Source of the DNA: a virus
IMG/VR virus record: IMGVR_UViG_3300031578_000422
Span: 1-20,676 of that record
DNA length: 20,676 nucleotides
Reading direction: 5' to 3' (one strand)
This document shows, piece after piece, positions 1 to 8,476 of the stretch. Positions within the stretch are counted from its first letter, which is position 1; each line of letters starts with the position of its first letter. Made by a program: the position numbers and the translations under genes. Under the pieces are notes generated by a model. The model made no database searches. It was not told where the DNA came from and was given only the letters and a program-made list of their open reading frames with translations.

Positions 1-1
1 T

Positions 2-178
2 TACAAAAAGAACGTTGACCTTGAGATGTTAGATCCAACAGGAGTTGTTGTTGAGAAATGGATTTTAGAAGGTACATACTTAACAGGATATGATGGAGGA
101 TCTTTATCTTATTCAAGTGATGGTATTGCGAAAATATCAACAAACATGAGAATGGACCGTTGTATTTTGGTTTACTAA
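2..178 (+). CDS. 19: Tail tube protein gp19, C-terminal fragment
   Basis: This is the last 58 codons of a gene that begins upstream of the window; the frame is open from the first complete codon at base 2 to TAA at 176-178. The peptide contains VVEKWILEGTYL, then a GYDGGSLSYSSDG stretch, and ends in a beta-strand-like segment with NMRMDRCILVY. This pattern (a [E/R]-W-x-L-EG strand, a D/G-rich turn with L-x-YSS, then a final strand with a basic-aspartate pair) is what I know of the C-terminus of T4-type gp19 tail tube subunits, which stack as hexameric rings inside the contractile sheath. A position just before the chaperone and tape-measure genes fits this. Only the C-terminus is visible, so the call rests on a short match plus synteny. 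Confidence 0.72.
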   Translation, partial: YKKNVDLEMLDPTGVVVEKWILEGTYLTGYDGGSLSYSSDGIAKISTNMRMDRCILVY

Positions 179-202
179 GAAAAATTACATACAAATTATA
201 TT

Positions 203-236
203 AGACCGTATACTTTACTAGTTACGGTCTTTTTTT
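203..236 (+). terminator. Intrinsic terminator after the tail tube gene
   Basis: A perfect 8-bp stem, AGACCGTA (203-210) with TACGGTCT (223-230), encloses a 12-base loop and runs directly into a T tract. It lies 25 bases past the tail tube stop codon and ahead of the gp26-like gene. It would uncouple the abundant tube protein transcript from the low-copy assembly genes downstream. Confidence 0.85.
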
Positions 237-241
237 ATTTT

Positions 242-250
242 TAATTATAA
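242..250 (+). promoter_or_regulatory. TAWTTATA element upstream of the gp26-like gene (candidate late promoter)
   Basis: TAATTATAA begins 19 bases before the ATG at 261 and directly follows the terminator. It is one base different from TATTTATAA found ahead of two other genes here. Either a late promoter -10 element or an AU-rich translation-initiation element would fit. Confidence 0.35.
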
Positions 251-260
251 AAGATAGTTT

Positions 261-1031
261 ATGGAACAAGATATATATACAGCAGGACAAGCGGAATTCA
301 ACCTACCACATGACGTAATTCAATTACCATCACAAGGTAAGTTTTACAAGTCTAAAAAGAAATCTATTAAAGTTGGTTACTTGACCGCCGTTGATGAAAA
401 TATTTTAGCTGAGGTTGATTTTAGAAAAAATGTTAATGAGGGTATTATATTACCTTTATTAAGAAACAAAATTTATGAAAGAGATTTAAGACCTGAAGAA
501 CTTTTAGATGGTGATATTGAGGCCATTCTATTATTTTTACGTAATACATCTTTTGGTCCCGAGTATAAAGTTACGCAAATTGATCCACAAACCGATGAGA
601 GATTTACATCGACTATCTTACTTGACGAATTAAATTATAAAAAAATAGAAGTGGAACCAAATGAAGACGGATTTTTTGAAACCACACTTCCTGTATCAAA
701 AAAGAAAGTTCTTTTGAAGTTATTAAGTATGAGTGATAAAATAGAGGTTGATAGAATTGTTAAATCGTATCCCTCAGAAAGAACTGCACCGATTATCACA
801 ACCAGGTTGATAAAAAATATTGTATCTATTGATGGTGATGAAGACAAAAGTAAAATTGCTATGTTTGTCGAACAAATGCCTATTGCGGACTCTAAACACA
901 TTAGAAGATTTTTAATTGATAACGAACCAAGATTAGATCTATCAAAAGAAGTTATAGCCCCGTCAGGAGAAAAAGTGGTAGTAGATATCACTTTTGGGGT
1001 GGAATTTTTTCGGCCTTTCTTATCAGTATAA
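261..1031 (+). CDS. 26: gp26-family baseplate/tail assembly chaperone (zero-frame product)
   Basis: This 256-residue protein carries LPSQGKFY at residues 22-29. An N-terminal LPS-x-G-x-x-Y motif is the hallmark I associate with the T4 gp26/gp51 baseplate assembly family, which helps build the baseplate hub and is not a major virion component. T4 gp26 is 208 residues. No signal peptide or membrane segment is visible. The gene sits immediately before the tape-measure candidate, the place where tail assembly chaperones are encoded in most long-tailed phages. The zero frame ends at TAA 1029-1031, but a second open frame overlaps its end and continues to 1167, so this is probably the shorter of two products; the junction is described separately. 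The ATG at 261 is the first in the frame and has an A-rich leader without a clear Shine-Dalgarno. Confidence 0.72.
   Translation: MEQDIYTAGQAEFNLPHDVIQLPSQGKFYKSKKKSIKVGYLTAVDENILAEVDFRKNVNEGIILPLLRNKIYERDLRPEELLDGDIEAILLFLRNTSFGPEYKVTQIDPQTDERFTSTILLDELNYKKIEVEPNEDGFFETTLPVSKKKVLLKLLSMSDKIEVDRIVKSYPSERTAPIITTRLIKNIVSIDGDEDKSKIAMFVEQMPIADSKHIRRFLIDNEPRLDLSKEVIAPSGEKVVVDITFGVEFFRPFLSV
996..1011 (+). other. Candidate +1 programmed ribosomal frameshift site
   Basis: In the zero frame the sequence reads GGG GTG GAA TTT TTT CGG. A peptidyl tRNA-Phe on TTT (1008-1010) could slip one base forward onto TTC (1009-1011), which its GAA anticodon pairs with better, while the Arg codon CGG (probably rare in this AT-rich genome) waits in the A site. 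GGGGTG at 996-1001 can form six consecutive pairs (one G-U) with the usual anti-Shine-Dalgarno, much like the stimulator upstream of the prfB +1 frameshift. The shift enters a frame open to 1167. The -1 frame stops at 1043-1045, so only +1 (or -2) gives an extension. Confidence 0.5.
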
Positions 1032-1167
1032 AGCTATTTTATTAGACGAGTTTTATTATTTTTCTAGATTATTCAGAACTCAATACTCTGAGTTTATGAA
1101 TATGCCAACTTATGTCCGTAAATATTTAATCCAAAAACACGTTGAGGAAACCAAAACTAATAAGTAA
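1012..1167 (+). CDS. Frameshift-encoded C-terminal extension of the gp26-like chaperone
   Basis: This frame is open from 985 to TAA 1165-1167. It has no usable start before ATG 1096, which would leave only 23 residues. Entered by a +1 shift at 1008-1011, it adds 51 residues and yields a 301-residue fusion. The peptide is protein-like: an aromatic/acidic helix-like part (LLDEFYYFSRLF) followed by MPTYVRKYLIQKHVEE and a basic tail. A Met-Pro followed by an Arg-rich amphipathic helix resembles the short second products of tail assembly chaperone genes in other phages, which recruit the tape measure. It fills the gap between the zero-frame stop and the tape-measure gene. The alternatives are a real frameshift mutation or a one-base sequencing error, with a single 301-residue gene in the true genome. 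Confidence 0.55.
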   Translation, partial: GLSYQYKAILLDEFYYFSRLFRTQYSEFMNMPTYVRKYLIQKHVEETKTNK

Positions 1168-1168
1168 A

Positions 1169-1176
1169 TATTTATG
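1169..1176 (+). promoter_or_regulatory. TATTTAT element upstream of the tape-measure gene (candidate late promoter)
   Basis: TATTTATG begins 21 bases before the ATG at 1190, matching the spacing of the same element at other genes. A separate AAGGA (1180-1184) gives this gene a plausible Shine-Dalgarno as well. Confidence 0.3.
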
Positions 1177-1189
1177 TTAAAAGGATATC

Positions 1190-3022
1190 ATGACTGATAG
1201 AATTAAGGAATTAGAAAAAGAACTTGAGTTAATAAAAAAACAGAATGCGGAATATAAAGCATTAGGTGATCAATCTGGTAGATTAAAAAATAGTTCTAAT
1301 AGTATTTTAGCCAATCAATCTGAAGGTTTAGGTAAATGGACACTAAGTCTGACAGACTTCAAAAATTCAGTAACAGACACTATAAATGCATTTGCAGATG
1401 CTGCAAACCCAACGAATTTGACAGCCTTTCAAGAATTAGACGAAAGAGCAACTCTATTACAACGAGAATTTGGCGCAACTAAAGGAAGTATCGAGGGATA
1501 CAAACAAAGTATTGCCGATACAATACCCGAATTAATTAAAATGGGTATTACTGAAGAAACCGCACTACAAAACATGGCGAAAGTTATGGACAGTATGGGT
1601 AGTTCGGCCACATTAGGTGTTGAAGCAATCACTGAATTATCCGCAGCCGCCGATGTCTCAAGAGTAGAAATTGGAAAACTTGCAAGTAGTTTCAGAGAAG
1701 TTGGTGTGTCAATCTATGATGTTGGTGACCAAATGAAAGAAGTGACCGACATTGCTAGAGGGGCTGGAGTATCTGTTGCGGGAGTTTCTGATAAAGTTGT
1801 TGGAAACTTAAATAAAATGAACTTATATAACTTTGATACGGGAGTCAAAGGTTTGGCAAAAATGGCAGTTACTTCAGAAAGATTAGGTATAAGTATGGAT
1901 ACAGTATTTAATTTTGCAGATAAAATCTTTAATCCAGAAGGTGCAATTGAAATGGCGGCAGGACTACAAAGACTTGGTGTCACCGCAAGTGGATTATTAG
2001 ATCCTTTGAAGGCGATGGATTTAGCAGCAAACGATCCCGAAGGACTCCAAAAAGAGATTATAAATGTTACCAAAGAGTTTACTAAATTTAATGAGGCAAA
2101 TGGTAAATTTGAAATTATGCCAGGTTCTAAAAGAAGGTTGAGAGAAATCGCAAAAGAAATGGGAATACCTGCTGAAGAATTGGCATCTATGTCAATCAAA
2201 GCTGCGGATTTTGATATGAAAATGAAACAAATACAATTTCCAGCCTTGGCAACAGATCAAGAAACAAAAGAAATGATTGCAGGAATGGCTCAGTTAAAAG
2301 ATGGTAAAGCAGTTATTAATGTTAAAAATGAACAGACAGGTGAAGTTGAATTAAAACAAGTAGATCAACTTACCGCCTCAGATATGGAAGCTCTTCAGAA
2401 ACAACAAGAAGAGGATAGTATGTCAATAGAAGAAGTTGCTAAAGAACAACTTAGCGTTTCAAAACAAATCGCATTCAATACGGCTGGTTTTATAAAAGGA
2501 GTTGAAATGGGTAAGGCGACTGCAGAACCGTTGGAAAAATTATATACAAATATAATGGGTGCTCAAGTAGATATAACAAAAAATTTAGCAAAACAAGGAA
2601 CGACTCAAGGAACTAGAGAACTATATACTAGTATTGGTCAACCTGTTGAGGATTATATAACTGGTGGTATTACAGGTGATAAATCAAAACAACAAGCGGC
2701 AGAAAAAAACTTTGTGCAGGCTTTAATAGATGCCGAATCAAATCTAACTAAAAACTCTGAAAATTTTATAAATACAACTTTAACTGATATTGCTTCGAGA
2801 TTCAAAGAGGCATATTCACAACCACAAAAAATTGAAACTAAATCGGATGTAAACTTTAACATGACCATAAATGGTAATGAAAACGTTAAGGATATGGATT
2901 TAAACTCTATAAGGGGCGATATTGTTAATTATCTTACTCAAACCGCAGAAGGTAAAGATTTACTCAAGAAGGCAATAGAAAATCCAAATGCACCAAGTGC
3001 TATGGTCGGATCAAAAAACTAA
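1190..3022 (+). CDS. Tape-measure protein candidate (gp29-like position)
   Basis: This is a 610-residue, largely alpha-helical protein. It starts with a charged heptad-like coiled coil (about residues 3-25, KELEKELELIKKQ), followed by Ala/Gly/Met-rich helical stretches such as the segments around residues 125-260. Tape measures set tail length by occupying the tube lumen during assembly. T4 gp29 has 590 residues, very close to this length; at about 0.15 nm per residue a tail near 90 nm would follow. The gene lies directly after the chaperone and before the tube-initiator protein, as expected. Its last part (about residues 545-600) contains polar beta-prone NFNMTING and a helical end. No membrane segment or enzymatic motif is visible. 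The call rests on length, composition and position; another helical tail protein is possible. AAGGA precedes the ATG at suitable spacing. Confidence 0.65.
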   Translation: MTDRIKELEKELELIKKQNAEYKALGDQSGRLKNSSNSILANQSEGLGKWTLSLTDFKNSVTDTINAFADAANPTNLTAFQELDERATLLQREFGATKGSIEGYKQSIADTIPELIKMGITEETALQNMAKVMDSMGSSATLGVEAITELSAAADVSRVEIGKLASSFREVGVSIYDVGDQMKEVTDIARGAGVSVAGVSDKVVGNLNKMNLYNFDTGVKGLAKMAVTSERLGISMDTVFNFADKIFNPEGAIEMAAGLQRLGVTASGLLDPLKAMDLAANDPEGLQKEIINVTKEFTKFNEANGKFEIMPGSKRRLREIAKEMGIPAEELASMSIKAADFDMKMKQIQFPALATDQETKEMIAGMAQLKDGKAVINVKNEQTGEVELKQVDQLTASDMEALQKQQEEDSMSIEEVAKEQLSVSKQIAFNTAGFIKGVEMGKATAEPLEKLYTNIMGAQVDITKNLAKQGTTQGTRELYTSIGQPVEDYITGGITGDKSKQQAAEKNFVQALIDAESNLTKNSENFINTTLTDIASRFKEAYSQPQKIETKSDVNFNMTINGNENVKDMDLNSIRGDIVNYLTQTAEGKDLLKKAIENPNAPSAMVGSKN

Positions 3023-3043
3023 TAAAAAAATATACCAAACACC

Positions 3044-3052
3044 TATTTATAA
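3044..3052 (+). promoter_or_regulatory. TATTTATAA element upstream of the 1695-residue baseplate gene (candidate late promoter)
   Basis: TATTTATAA begins 20 bases before the ATG at 3064 and overlaps TATAAAATA (3048-3056), close to the T4 late promoter consensus TATAAATA. No Shine-Dalgarno precedes this ATG. The 41-base gap has no terminator, so any transcript starting here would add to read-through. Confidence 0.4.
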
Positions 3053-3063
3053 AATAAAACAAT

Positions 3064-6000
3064 ATGTCTGAAAGTTTTTTATCGTTTGGTAACTCAGATG
3101 CTTTTAGGAAACAATTATTAGTTAAGAATTTAACACCATATAATGTTCCTGGAACATACACATCACCAGGTGATCCTGTTGATTATGAAGTTGTGCTTTC
3201 AGTGAATAATGTTATTGACTCACCGAATAATTTTGTATCCACTAATTTATTTGCCCAAGATCTTTATCCTTTAAATGAATACGGTCCTGAGGGTGGTTTT
3301 AGTAACCCGATTGGGATTAATTCTGTTGCGTCAACAAACAATCCAGAAGGAACCAATCAAGGTCCTTACGACCCAATTGATACAGTTTTAGATATTGTAA
3401 ATGAATTTCATATCGAATCTGCTTATGTGACAAATAAGTGGGGACCAAGCGGTGGTTATAAAGATCTAATCGTTATTACCGACATCCAAAATGCTGGTAA
3501 TATATACCAACCATATTGGGATCCAGGATATTACAGTTATTCGTCCTACCCAACATTTAACATAGTATTCCAAGACGATCCAATTGGATCAAATGGACCA
3601 CTATCATCGGATAGCTTCTTAGCTAAAATTGGTGCATCACAATTAAAATTTGCATTCGAGGAAAGAGTAGCACAAGAATTACAACAAGCTACAATAGGTG
3701 TCATCAATCTTGACACTATTTCAGATCCGTTTTCTGCTAGTTTATTAGCGACAGGTCAACAACCATTCTTTATTAGAGATTGGAGAATTACTGTACCTGA
3801 AAATCCTGCTTTGGCGGCAGTATCTTTAGCAAACAGACTTACAGGTACTTATTTTCCTGTTTCATTTATACCTGGTGATTATTTTGATGATGATAACCCA
3901 ATAAATGGACCACAAACCGCCGCCGCTCTTGGTGTTGCAAATAATTTGACAGGTGGTTTATTAGCACCAGTCTTAAACAAATATAGAAGTCCATCTGAAG
4001 TTTTTGTTGCAAATACAGGTAATGGTACGAGATCAGCATTATTTTCCGCGTTAGATTATAACCTCTATAGACCAGCGTATAATAGAGGATTAATCGGTGG
4101 ATTAATTGCCGGTGCTTCTGCCGCAGTTAATAGGTTATTTGACCAAGACAAAGCTCAATCTTCAGGATATTATGTTGGTAATGAAAATGCAGAACCATCA
4201 CAAATCGATGGACCACCAAACCAGGTTCCTGTTAATCAATTCGGAGTCCAACAACAAAGTATTGTTTACGGACCACAAGAATTAGCAATTCTTTATGAAG
4301 GAAACGAAACTTTACTCAATTTCGGTTTAGCGGGTAAATCTTTTAGTGACGGTGGAGGAACCTCAGGTCAATTAGTTTGGACATCACCTAAGTATAAAGG
4401 TAATGCAGGTTTTAGAGCAACACAGGGTGGTGGTGCTGGTAGTTTAGACGACGACTTTAATCAAATATCTGCTGATTATTTAAGATACCAATCTGTTGAT
4501 ATTCCGTTTAGACCTGGTTCTATTTTATATGAAACACAAAGACTTGTTGATTCTGCAGATCAAGTACAAGGTCAGGCGAGATTAAAACATGTAGGTACTG
4601 CAATTAACCAAGTTTTTAAAGTATTTAACGATGGATATAAAGAAATGACAAAAGGTTCTATGGTTCTTTCTTATGTCAATCAAGCTGACGGGACACAAGC
4701 GGGCTTAGAATATTGTAGAGTTTTCCAAAAAGATACACCTTACTACACCTATGCTGACTTACAAAAATCTGCAGGTATTACCACAGAGGGTAGAAGAGTT
4801 GATTACTCAGTATTAGATAACACTTATAACTTAAACATTGCTCCGTTAAGAAATCCCGGATCAACAAATATTGTCGATGGTAAAGTTAAGAAGTATATGT
4901 TTTCTATTGAGAATTTAGCGTGGAGAACTTCAGACAGACCAGGTTATACTTATGATGATTTACCTGTTTGTGAAAAAGGACCTAATGGTGGTAGAATTAT
5001 GTGGTTTCCACCGTATGATTTAAAATTCTCTGACGATGCAAAACCCGACTTTAACTCAACATTCTTTCTAGGTAGACCTGAACCAATTTATACTTATAAA
5101 AATACAAGTAGATCGGGACAGTTAAGTTGGACTATTATTGTTGACAACCCATCTATGTTGAATACGATAATTGAAAAACAAATGAAAGGTGTTGGTAGAG
5201 AACGAGTACAAAGTGTTGTAGACTCATTCTTTGCTGGTTGTACCAAGTATGATTTATATGATTTGGCTATCAAATTTAATATGATACCAACAAAAGATTT
5301 ATTTACATACCAACAAATCTTAAATAACCCAAGATTAACAACTGAGGAACAAATACAGGTATTTGAAAGTATACCGCAAGATTCATCAACAAATCAAGCG
5401 AAAAAAGCTACTGGTGGGGATGGAACACCAGGTACAACAGAAACAGGAACTGAGACAGCTGAGGATACTAAACCTACCAATGTTGATTTAAGTAATTATG
5501 TGGGTTATGCATTTTACTTTGACAATGACTGTCCTGAGTGTAAAACGTCGTATGAGGTTGTGGCAAGTCAACCATATGATTATTGGTACAATAGTTATAC
5601 CTCATCTGGTAATAAAACAACATATGATCAAAAGGCACCCTCTGAAGTTTCATCAGGAGGACAGACCTTTGAAAAAGGAGGAATACCACAATTTTTCAAC
5701 GACGTTATTACTGGTAACTTTAACGTAATCCAAAACGAATTTATGAAAAAAATAGGTGATGTGTTGGTCGAAGGTGGATCAGTAACTTTGGATATGATCG
5801 GATCAGCGTCTGCACCTGCTAAAGTTAGTTACAATCAGAAACTATCTCAAAGAAGAAACGATTCCGTAAAAAAATGGATGCTGTCATACAAATTATCAAA
5901 TGACAAAACAATACAAGAATACTTCGAAACAGACAAATTTAAAATAAATTTGACTGCTAGTGGAGAACAGTTAGTAATACCTAAAACAAAAAAAGATGCC

Positions 6001-8151
6001 GATGCAACTACTGAAGACACTACCGACATCTCCGTCACAACTTCAACTGGAGGAGATGTTCTTTCAGCACAAGTAAATTGTACCGATGATATTGTAGACT
6101 TGACTGTAACACCTAATAAAGTTAATTCACAATCACAGTGGTATAGTATACCCGCAATGGCATGTAGAAGAGTTTCGATCCAAAAGGTCGTGGCTACAAA
6201 ACCAGCTGAAAAAATAGTAAAAGACCCTGACCCAATACCAAAACCTGATGATGGATCAACACCAAACCCACAGAACATATTAACAGGTCAAACTCAAAGT
6301 ATTAAACCTGAACCAAAAATAACTATAGAACAAAAAATCAAGGAAGGTATATCTAAAAAGATACTAAGAAACTTATTTACAGAATGTGATTATTTCCAAG
6401 TGATTAAAGAGACTGATCCTATGATTTATGATACAATCAAAGATAAAATCAAATTCTTTAGTCCTGCGTTCCACTCCATGACACCTGAGGGTTTAAATGC
6501 GAGATTAACATTCTTACAACAGTGTATGAGACCAGGTCAAACAATACCTGTGATCGGACCTGACGGTAGACCAAAATATAATGATGCTTTAAATACTTCA
6601 TTTGGTGCACCTCCAATATTAGTATTAAGAGTTGGTGACTTCTACAATACTAAAATAGTACCAACAAGTTTAGGTATTTCTTATGATCCATTACATTTAG
6701 ATTTAAACCCTGAAGGTATTGGTATACAACCTATGTTGGCAAAAATAAGTTTAAGTTTTAATATAATCGGTGGTATGGGTATAAAAGAACCCGTACAAGA
6801 ATTACAAAACGCTCTGTCATTTAACTATTATGCAAATACTGAAATATACGACGAAAGAGCAACACCAACTGAAGATACGAGTAAGTTAGATAAGTATGTT
6901 GTTGAAAAAATAACAAATGGTTTACCACCAGTAACAACTTCGGATCAGGCACAAATTAATAGCGTACAACCTAAAAGAGGAGGAAGTACTGTAGGTATTA
7001 TTGCAAGTGATACTGATATGGATTACGCACCTCTATTAACATCATTACAAGATGGTTTACGAGGTTACTTCACTACGTATTATGATTCTTTAGAAAAGAT
7101 CAGTACTGATTATAATTATGGTGTATTACAATTGTATTTGAAAGATAGATCATATGTTAAAGGTAATGTTTCGGTTTATACAAACGATAAAAAAGAAACG
7201 ACTTTATTTGGTAAAAACAACAAATACCAAGATTATGTTGAAAACCTCATCAAAAAAGTTAAAAAGGATATTGATGATGAAGATTCACCTATTATATATA
7301 CTTTGGTACAAGATGGTCAAGGTATAACAAACAAACAAAAAAGAGAAATACAAGACAAGTTAAAAACTCTTGTGGATCAAAGACAAGGGGCAATCTTAGA
7401 TGTTTTAAATGCTAACACAAATAACATCATACAAAATCAAACTGAATTAAATTACATTTTCAGACAATTAGATGTTGTTGCTTTTAAACTTGATGGCGAA
7501 TTGAATACAAACAACAAGCCAAAACTTTATGACTTGAGTGGTGATACATTCTTTGCTCCGGCAACAACCGAAGGTTCATTATCAAATGTGTTTACGGTTA
7601 AAGTACCAGAAGCAATCAAAGAGTTTGAAGATATAATGACTGAACTCAAGATAGTGACAAATTACTTCGACCCTAGTACATCCAGTTTAAATAGTGGTGA
7701 TGGGTGTAACTTTAAATTTGGGGGTACAAGTGTTTTTGGTGATAGTTGTCCTAACAATAGATTTTATATTGCGATGTCACCATTATTTACTGACCCAAGT
7801 TTGTTAACATCGGTAATAATTGATTTAACAAGTGGTGAAGAAGTGATGAAAAATCCGGCGTTGGTTGCACAAGTACAAACGGTTTGTGAAAATTATGGAG
7901 TTTTCTGTACTAATACAAATACATCTTTTAACGGACAATTTACGAAAACCGAAACCGATACAATATACGGACCAAGATTTAAAACGGTAACAACATTTAC
8001 ATTACCTGATAATACAGTTAAGACTTGTAAGTATAACACTAACGTAACACAAAACGTGAACGATAAAAATAAAATAATAGAAGACCTATATTCAAATAAC
8101 AATTTGAATAATAAAAAAGACACCTTTAACGGGAAAGTAACATTTAATTAA
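3064..8151 (+). CDS. Giant tube-initiator/baseplate protein with embedded OmpA-like domain
   Basis: This 1695-residue protein is built from several modules. The N-terminal 600 residues are unrecognised and rich in Gly, Asn and aromatic residues. About residues 640-700 contain MWFPPYDL (646-653) and then LGRPEPIYTYKNTSRSG with a following beta strand and DNP, a pattern I associate with phage and contractile-injection-system tube-initiator proteins (T4 gp48/gp54 role). A low-complexity Thr/Glu linker (about 775-810) leads to an OmpA-like peptidoglycan-associated domain (about 813-1040): GYAFYFDND at the start, GSASAPAKVSYNQKLSQRR at 913-931, an SGE turn, and a closing RRVSI at 1035-1039. A Pro-rich linker follows, then a second tube-like module (about 1175-1265, FGAPPILVLRVGDFY). 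The C-terminal 400 residues are unassigned and contain coiled coil. It abuts gp53 with one base between, suggesting coupled translation. The baseplate location is inference from synteny and modules. Confidence 0.65.
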   Translation: MSESFLSFGNSDAFRKQLLVKNLTPYNVPGTYTSPGDPVDYEVVLSVNNVIDSPNNFVSTNLFAQDLYPLNEYGPEGGFSNPIGINSVASTNNPEGTNQGPYDPIDTVLDIVNEFHIESAYVTNKWGPSGGYKDLIVITDIQNAGNIYQPYWDPGYYSYSSYPTFNIVFQDDPIGSNGPLSSDSFLAKIGASQLKFAFEERVAQELQQATIGVINLDTISDPFSASLLATGQQPFFIRDWRITVPENPALAAVSLANRLTGTYFPVSFIPGDYFDDDNPINGPQTAAALGVANNLTGGLLAPVLNKYRSPSEVFVANTGNGTRSALFSALDYNLYRPAYNRGLIGGLIAGASAAVNRLFDQDKAQSSGYYVGNENAEPSQIDGPPNQVPVNQFGVQQQSIVYGPQELAILYEGNETLLNFGLAGKSFSDGGGTSGQLVWTSPKYKGNAGFRATQGGGAGSLDDDFNQISADYLRYQSVDIPFRPGSILYETQRLVDSADQVQGQARLKHVGTAINQVFKVFNDGYKEMTKGSMVLSYVNQADGTQAGLEYCRVFQKDTPYYTYADLQKSAGITTEGRRVDYSVLDNTYNLNIAPLRNPGSTNIVDGKVKKYMFSIENLAWRTSDRPGYTYDDLPVCEKGPNGGRIMWFPPYDLKFSDDAKPDFNSTFFLGRPEPIYTYKNTSRSGQLSWTIIVDNPSMLNTIIEKQMKGVGRERVQSVVDSFFAGCTKYDLYDLAIKFNMIPTKDLFTYQQILNNPRLTTEEQIQVFESIPQDSSTNQAKKATGGDGTPGTTETGTETAEDTKPTNVDLSNYVGYAFYFDNDCPECKTSYEVVASQPYDYWYNSYTSSGNKTTYDQKAPSEVSSGGQTFEKGGIPQFFNDVITGNFNVIQNEFMKKIGDVLVEGGSVTLDMIGSASAPAKVSYNQKLSQRRNDSVKKWMLSYKLSNDKTIQEYFETDKFKINLTASGEQLVIPKTKKDADATTEDTTDISVTTSTGGDVLSAQVNCTDDIVDLTVTPNKVNSQSQWYSIPAMACRRVSIQKVVATKPAEKIVKDPDPIPKPDDGSTPNPQNILTGQTQSIKPEPKITIEQKIKEGISKKILRNLFTECDYFQVIKETDPMIYDTIKDKIKFFSPAFHSMTPEGLNARLTFLQQCMRPGQTIPVIGPDGRPKYNDALNTSFGAPPILVLRVGDFYNTKIVPTSLGISYDPLHLDLNPEGIGIQPMLAKISLSFNIIGGMGIKEPVQELQNALSFNYYANTEIYDERATPTEDTSKLDKYVVEKITNGLPPVTTSDQAQINSVQPKRGGSTVGIIASDTDMDYAPLLTSLQDGLRGYFTTYYDSLEKISTDYNYGVLQLYLKDRSYVKGNVSVYTNDKKETTLFGKNNKYQDYVENLIKKVKKDIDDEDSPIIYTLVQDGQGITNKQKREIQDKLKTLVDQRQGAILDVLNANTNNIIQNQTELNYIFRQLDVVAFKLDGELNTNNKPKLYDLSGDTFFAPATTEGSLSNVFTVKVPEAIKEFEDIMTELKIVTNYFDPSTSSLNSGDGCNFKFGGTSVFGDSCPNNRFYIAMSPLFTDPSLLTSVIIDLTSGEEVMKNPALVAQVQTVCENYGVFCTNTNTSFNGQFTKTETDTIYGPRFKTVTTFTLPDNTVKTCKYNTNVTQNVNDKNKIIEDLYSNNNLNNKKDTFNGKVTFN

Positions 8152-8152
8152 A

Positions 8153-8476
8153 ATGGCATTACAATATTGGAATAGATATACGGACTTTTTACTTAACGGA
8201 CAACAGACTGTTGTACCTGGTGTTGCGTTACCAACTAAAACTTCAGATAAAAACTTTATTTATAAAGTTGGTCAATCACGATTGGATAAAACATCACAAC
8301 AATTTTATGGAACCCCATACTTTGGTTGGTTAATTTTACAAGCAAATCCCCAATATACAGGTGATGAATTCTCAATACCTGATGGTGCTGTATTGACTAT
8401 TCCATTTCCGTTAGTAGCTTCATTACAAGATTATAAAAATTCATTAGACAATTACTACTTCTACTATGGCAGATAA
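8153..8476 (+). CDS. 53: Baseplate wedge protein gp53 (LysM-like)
   Basis: This 107-residue protein opens with MALQYWNRYTDFL and then carries a LysM-like unit at about residues 37-86: YKVGQSRLDKTSQQFYGTPYFGWLIL, then ANPQYTGDEFSIPDG and a closing LTIPFP. The order (D-K-x-[S/A]-x-x-x-YG, aromatic-rich helix ending in ANP, a G-x-x-L-x-IP strand) matches the gp53 baseplate wedge family, which clamps neighbouring wedges in T4. T4 gp53 has 196 residues, so this is a short version made almost only of the LysM-like part. It starts one base after the preceding stop and overlaps the next gene by 11 bases, so the three are probably translated as a coupled set. A LysM-type fold binds peptidoglycan in other proteins; here it may be only structural. 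Confidence 0.75.
   Translation: MALQYWNRYTDFLLNGQQTVVPGVALPTKTSDKNFIYKVGQSRLDKTSQQFYGTPYFGWLILQANPQYTGDEFSIPDGAVLTIPFPLVASLQDYKNSLDNYYFYYGR

Noticed and set aside
1096-1167. Independent 23-residue gene starting at ATG 1096
   Set aside because: The frame is open well upstream of this ATG with protein-like sequence reaching back to the gp26-like stop, and no ribosome site precedes it; a frameshift extension explains the whole frame better.
1714-2199. Antisense open frame of 161 codons opposite the tape-measure gene
   Set aside because: It lies wholly inside a well-supported gene, has low-complexity Ser/Leu/Ile composition typical of a reverse-complement shadow, and no leader or family motif.
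5498-5728. Second-frame open stretch of 76 codons inside the 1695-residue gene
   Set aside because: Met/His-rich translation without family features; it covers the conserved start of the OmpA-like domain in the main frame.
5847-6278. Antisense open frame of 143 codons opposite the OmpA-like region
   Set aside because: It overlaps the coding strand of a domain with clear family motifs, and its Ser/Val/Phe-rich peptide has no recognisable pattern.
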